NCBI GenBank assembly: GCA_029237755.1 | Contig: JAQZBT010000030.1 | Coordinates: 1-14,338 of the forward strand | Origin: Candidatus Saccharimonadota bacterium | GTDB taxonomy: Bacteria; Patescibacteriota; Saccharimonadia; UBA4664 | Length of the DNA: 14,338 bases | Direction: 5' to 3' | Shown here: in pieces, positions 13,549 through 14,338 of the stretch | Layout: each line of letters starts with the position of its first letter | How positions within the stretch are numbered: position 1 is the first letter of the stretch | The notes under the pieces: generated by a model | The model's input: only the letters and a program-made list of their open reading frames with translations | Told to the model about the DNA's origin: nothing | Database searches by the model: none | Made by a program: the position numbers and the translations under genes

Positions 13549-13843
13549 AAGGAGCAACCATGTCCCATGTCCCAATCTGGTAGTCGTTTCACCGGTTTTT
13601 TCCTTCGGCACAAGCAACTAACCGCAGTTCTGCTCCTGCTCGTAATTGCCGGCGGCAGCATGGCGGCACTGTCGCTTCGTAGGGAAGGTTTTCCACAGGT
13701 TCCGGGCCAGAGTAGTCGCCATCACCACCGTTTACCGCGAGCCGCCGCTCCGGCCGAAGTTGAACAAAGCATCACTAATAGTCTGGTTCGACAAGTTATC
13801 GCGCCTGCCCGCTTGGGTTGGCCGCCGCTTCAAGCGCGCCTAA
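13549..13843 (+). pseudogene. Decayed N-terminal fragment of an RND efflux permease
   Basis: From ATG 13567 the frame reads SRFTGFFLRHKQLTAVLLLL and then SLRREGFPQVP, the cytoplasmic start, first transmembrane helix and R-E-G-F-P motif of AcrB/HAE1-type RND permeases. The next expected block, RVVAITTVYR, lies in another frame (about 13708-13737), and AAPAEVEQSITNSL returns to the first frame (about 13742-13783). So at least two single-base shifts are present (an extra G near 13703 and a lost base near 13738). The fragment stops near residue 90, while RND permeases have over 1000 residues, and mscL follows directly. The AAGGAG site (13549-13554) is correctly spaced for an ATG at 13560, but a 7-bp tandem duplication (ATGTCCC twice, 13560-13573) throws that ATG out of frame into a stop after seven codons. 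It is divergent from tetR. Confidence 0.85.
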
Positions 13844-14254
13844 CTACTTCCGCTTCTTTAGCTCGTCGCGAATCTCGCGCAACAACTCCAACTGCGGGTC
13901 AACGGCCTCTTCCTTCGCCTCTTCCTGGGCCTCTCGGCGCGCCGCCAATTTCATCAGGTGGTTCACCGGCTTAATTACCACGAAGAAGACCACTGCAGCC
14001 AGGATGACGAACGCAATTACTGCGTTGATAAACGAGCCATACATAAACTTGCTGTTGTTGACCGTAAAGGTCAGCCCGGAGAAGTCCGGCTGGCCGCCAA
14101 TCGCCGCGATCAACGGCGTGATAATGTCTTTGACCAATGAGGTCACGACCGCCGTAAAGGCAGTACCAATCATGACAGCCACCGCCAGGTCGACCACGTT
14201 TCCGCGAATCAGAAACTTCTTAAACTCATTCAACGTCACCGCGATCTTGTCCAT
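13844..14254 (-). CDS. mscL: Large-conductance mechanosensitive channel MscL
   Basis: A 136-residue protein that forms a pentameric channel opened by membrane tension, releasing solutes during osmotic downshock. The N-terminal amphipathic helix and first transmembrane helix carry the family signature: FKKFLIRGNVVDLAVAVMIG at 11-30 and FTAVVTSLVKDIITPLIAAI at 33-52. A periplasmic loop (about 53-75) contains GLTFTVNNSKFMYGSFINAV; the second helix spans about 75-97 (INAVIAFVILAAVVFFVVIKP); and a charged C-terminal helix (EEAVDPQLELLREIRDELKK) forms the cytoplasmic bundle. Length is typical. The start ATG 14254 has AGAGG four bases upstream. It converges on the RND fragment, with the stop at 13844 directly adjoining it. 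It is divergent from a partial gene at the right edge. Confidence 0.97.
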   Translation of the reverse strand: MDKIAVTLNEFKKFLIRGNVVDLAVAVMIGTAFTAVVTSLVKDIITPLIAAIGGQPDFSGLTFTVNNSKFMYGSFINAVIAFVILAAVVFFVVIKPVNHLMKLAARREAQEEAKEEAVDPQLELLREIRDELKKRK

Positions 14255-14282
14255 GCTGCCTCTGCTTATTCTTGCGCCATGT

Positions 14283-14289
14283 TAGCATA
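14283..14289. promoter_or_regulatory. Overlapping -10 boxes of a divergent promoter (mscL and the edge gene)
   Basis: On the plus strand TAGCAT (14283-14288) lies eight bases before ATG 14297. On the minus strand TATGCT (14289-14284) would give mscL a leader of roughly 25 bases with an AGAGG site. Both matches to TATAAT are only partial. Confidence 0.35.
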
Positions 14290-14296
14290 CGAAAAT

Positions 14297-14338
14297 ATGG
14301 AGTACGACTGGCTCACAGGTGATTCGATCGAGGTCGCG
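14297..14338 (+). CDS. N-terminal start of an unidentified gene (partial, cut by window edge)
   Basis: An ATG at 14297 opens a frame that stays open to the right edge, encoding MEYDWLTGDSIEVA. It is too short to assign to a family. The spacing to a -10-like TAGCAT (eight bases) resembles the leaderless starts elsewhere in the window, and the divergent layout with mscL makes a gene here likely. Confidence 0.45.
   Translation, partial: MEYDWLTGDSIEVA

Noticed and set aside
13522..13566. Earlier ATG of the RND fragment frame
   Set aside because: The AAGGAG site lies downstream of it, and RND permeases begin close to the SRFTGFFLR segment.

Overview
The window is a gene-dense, GC-rich stretch of bacterial chromosome. 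TGA is used as a normal stop, so the code is standard. I count about 20 genes, two of them cut by the window edges, plus one decayed gene. Spacing is tight: four-base ATGA overlaps, a one-base TGATG overlap, and convergent genes that touch end to end. The content is mostly envelope and housekeeping genes with no phage or transposase. Together with several leaderless-looking starts this suggests a compact genome, perhaps Patescibacteria (Saccharibacteria-like) or an actinobacterium-like monoderm. That placement is inference; no marker gene here settles it.

Left part (1-4600): the tail of an unidentified gene, then a GNAT (BioF2/FemAB-like) acetyltransferase on the minus strand. Divergent from it are a CDP-alcohol phosphatidyltransferase and a LicC-like CTP:phospho-alcohol cytidylyltransferase, which together could activate a polar alcohol as its CDP derivative and transfer it. 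Next come lemA and a TPM-domain (YgcG-like) gene, translationally coupled, and a small membrane protein on the opposite strand.

Middle part (4600-8700): a GIY-YIG-type nuclease, a VTT/DedA-like membrane protein, a DUF4118 membrane protein without a kinase, and a two-gene operon of a histidine phosphatase and an unrecognised 188-residue protein. A DUF1353 protein is divergent from that operon, followed by a YggT-like membrane protein. Several starts here lie 6-9 bases after a -10 box, which implies leaderless mRNAs. One palindromic -10 box serves both directions at 7663-7672. A perfect 17-bp inverted repeat lies between the DUF1353 and YggT-like genes.

Right part (8700-14338): a roughly 300-base leader or intergenic region, a GT4 glycosyltransferase, then enolase (TTG start) and 2,3-BPG-dependent phosphoglycerate mutase, which catalyse consecutive glycolytic steps and end at a good terminator. 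Then come a short direct repeat, a hypothetical gene co-translated with a TetR regulator, the decayed N-terminus of an RND efflux permease divergent from tetR, mscL, and the start of one more gene at the edge.

The most interesting points are the CDP-alcohol gene pair, the systematic leaderless promoters, the 17-bp inverted repeat, and the wrecked TetR-RND locus, where a 7-bp duplication at the start codon separates the ribosome binding site from the reading frame.
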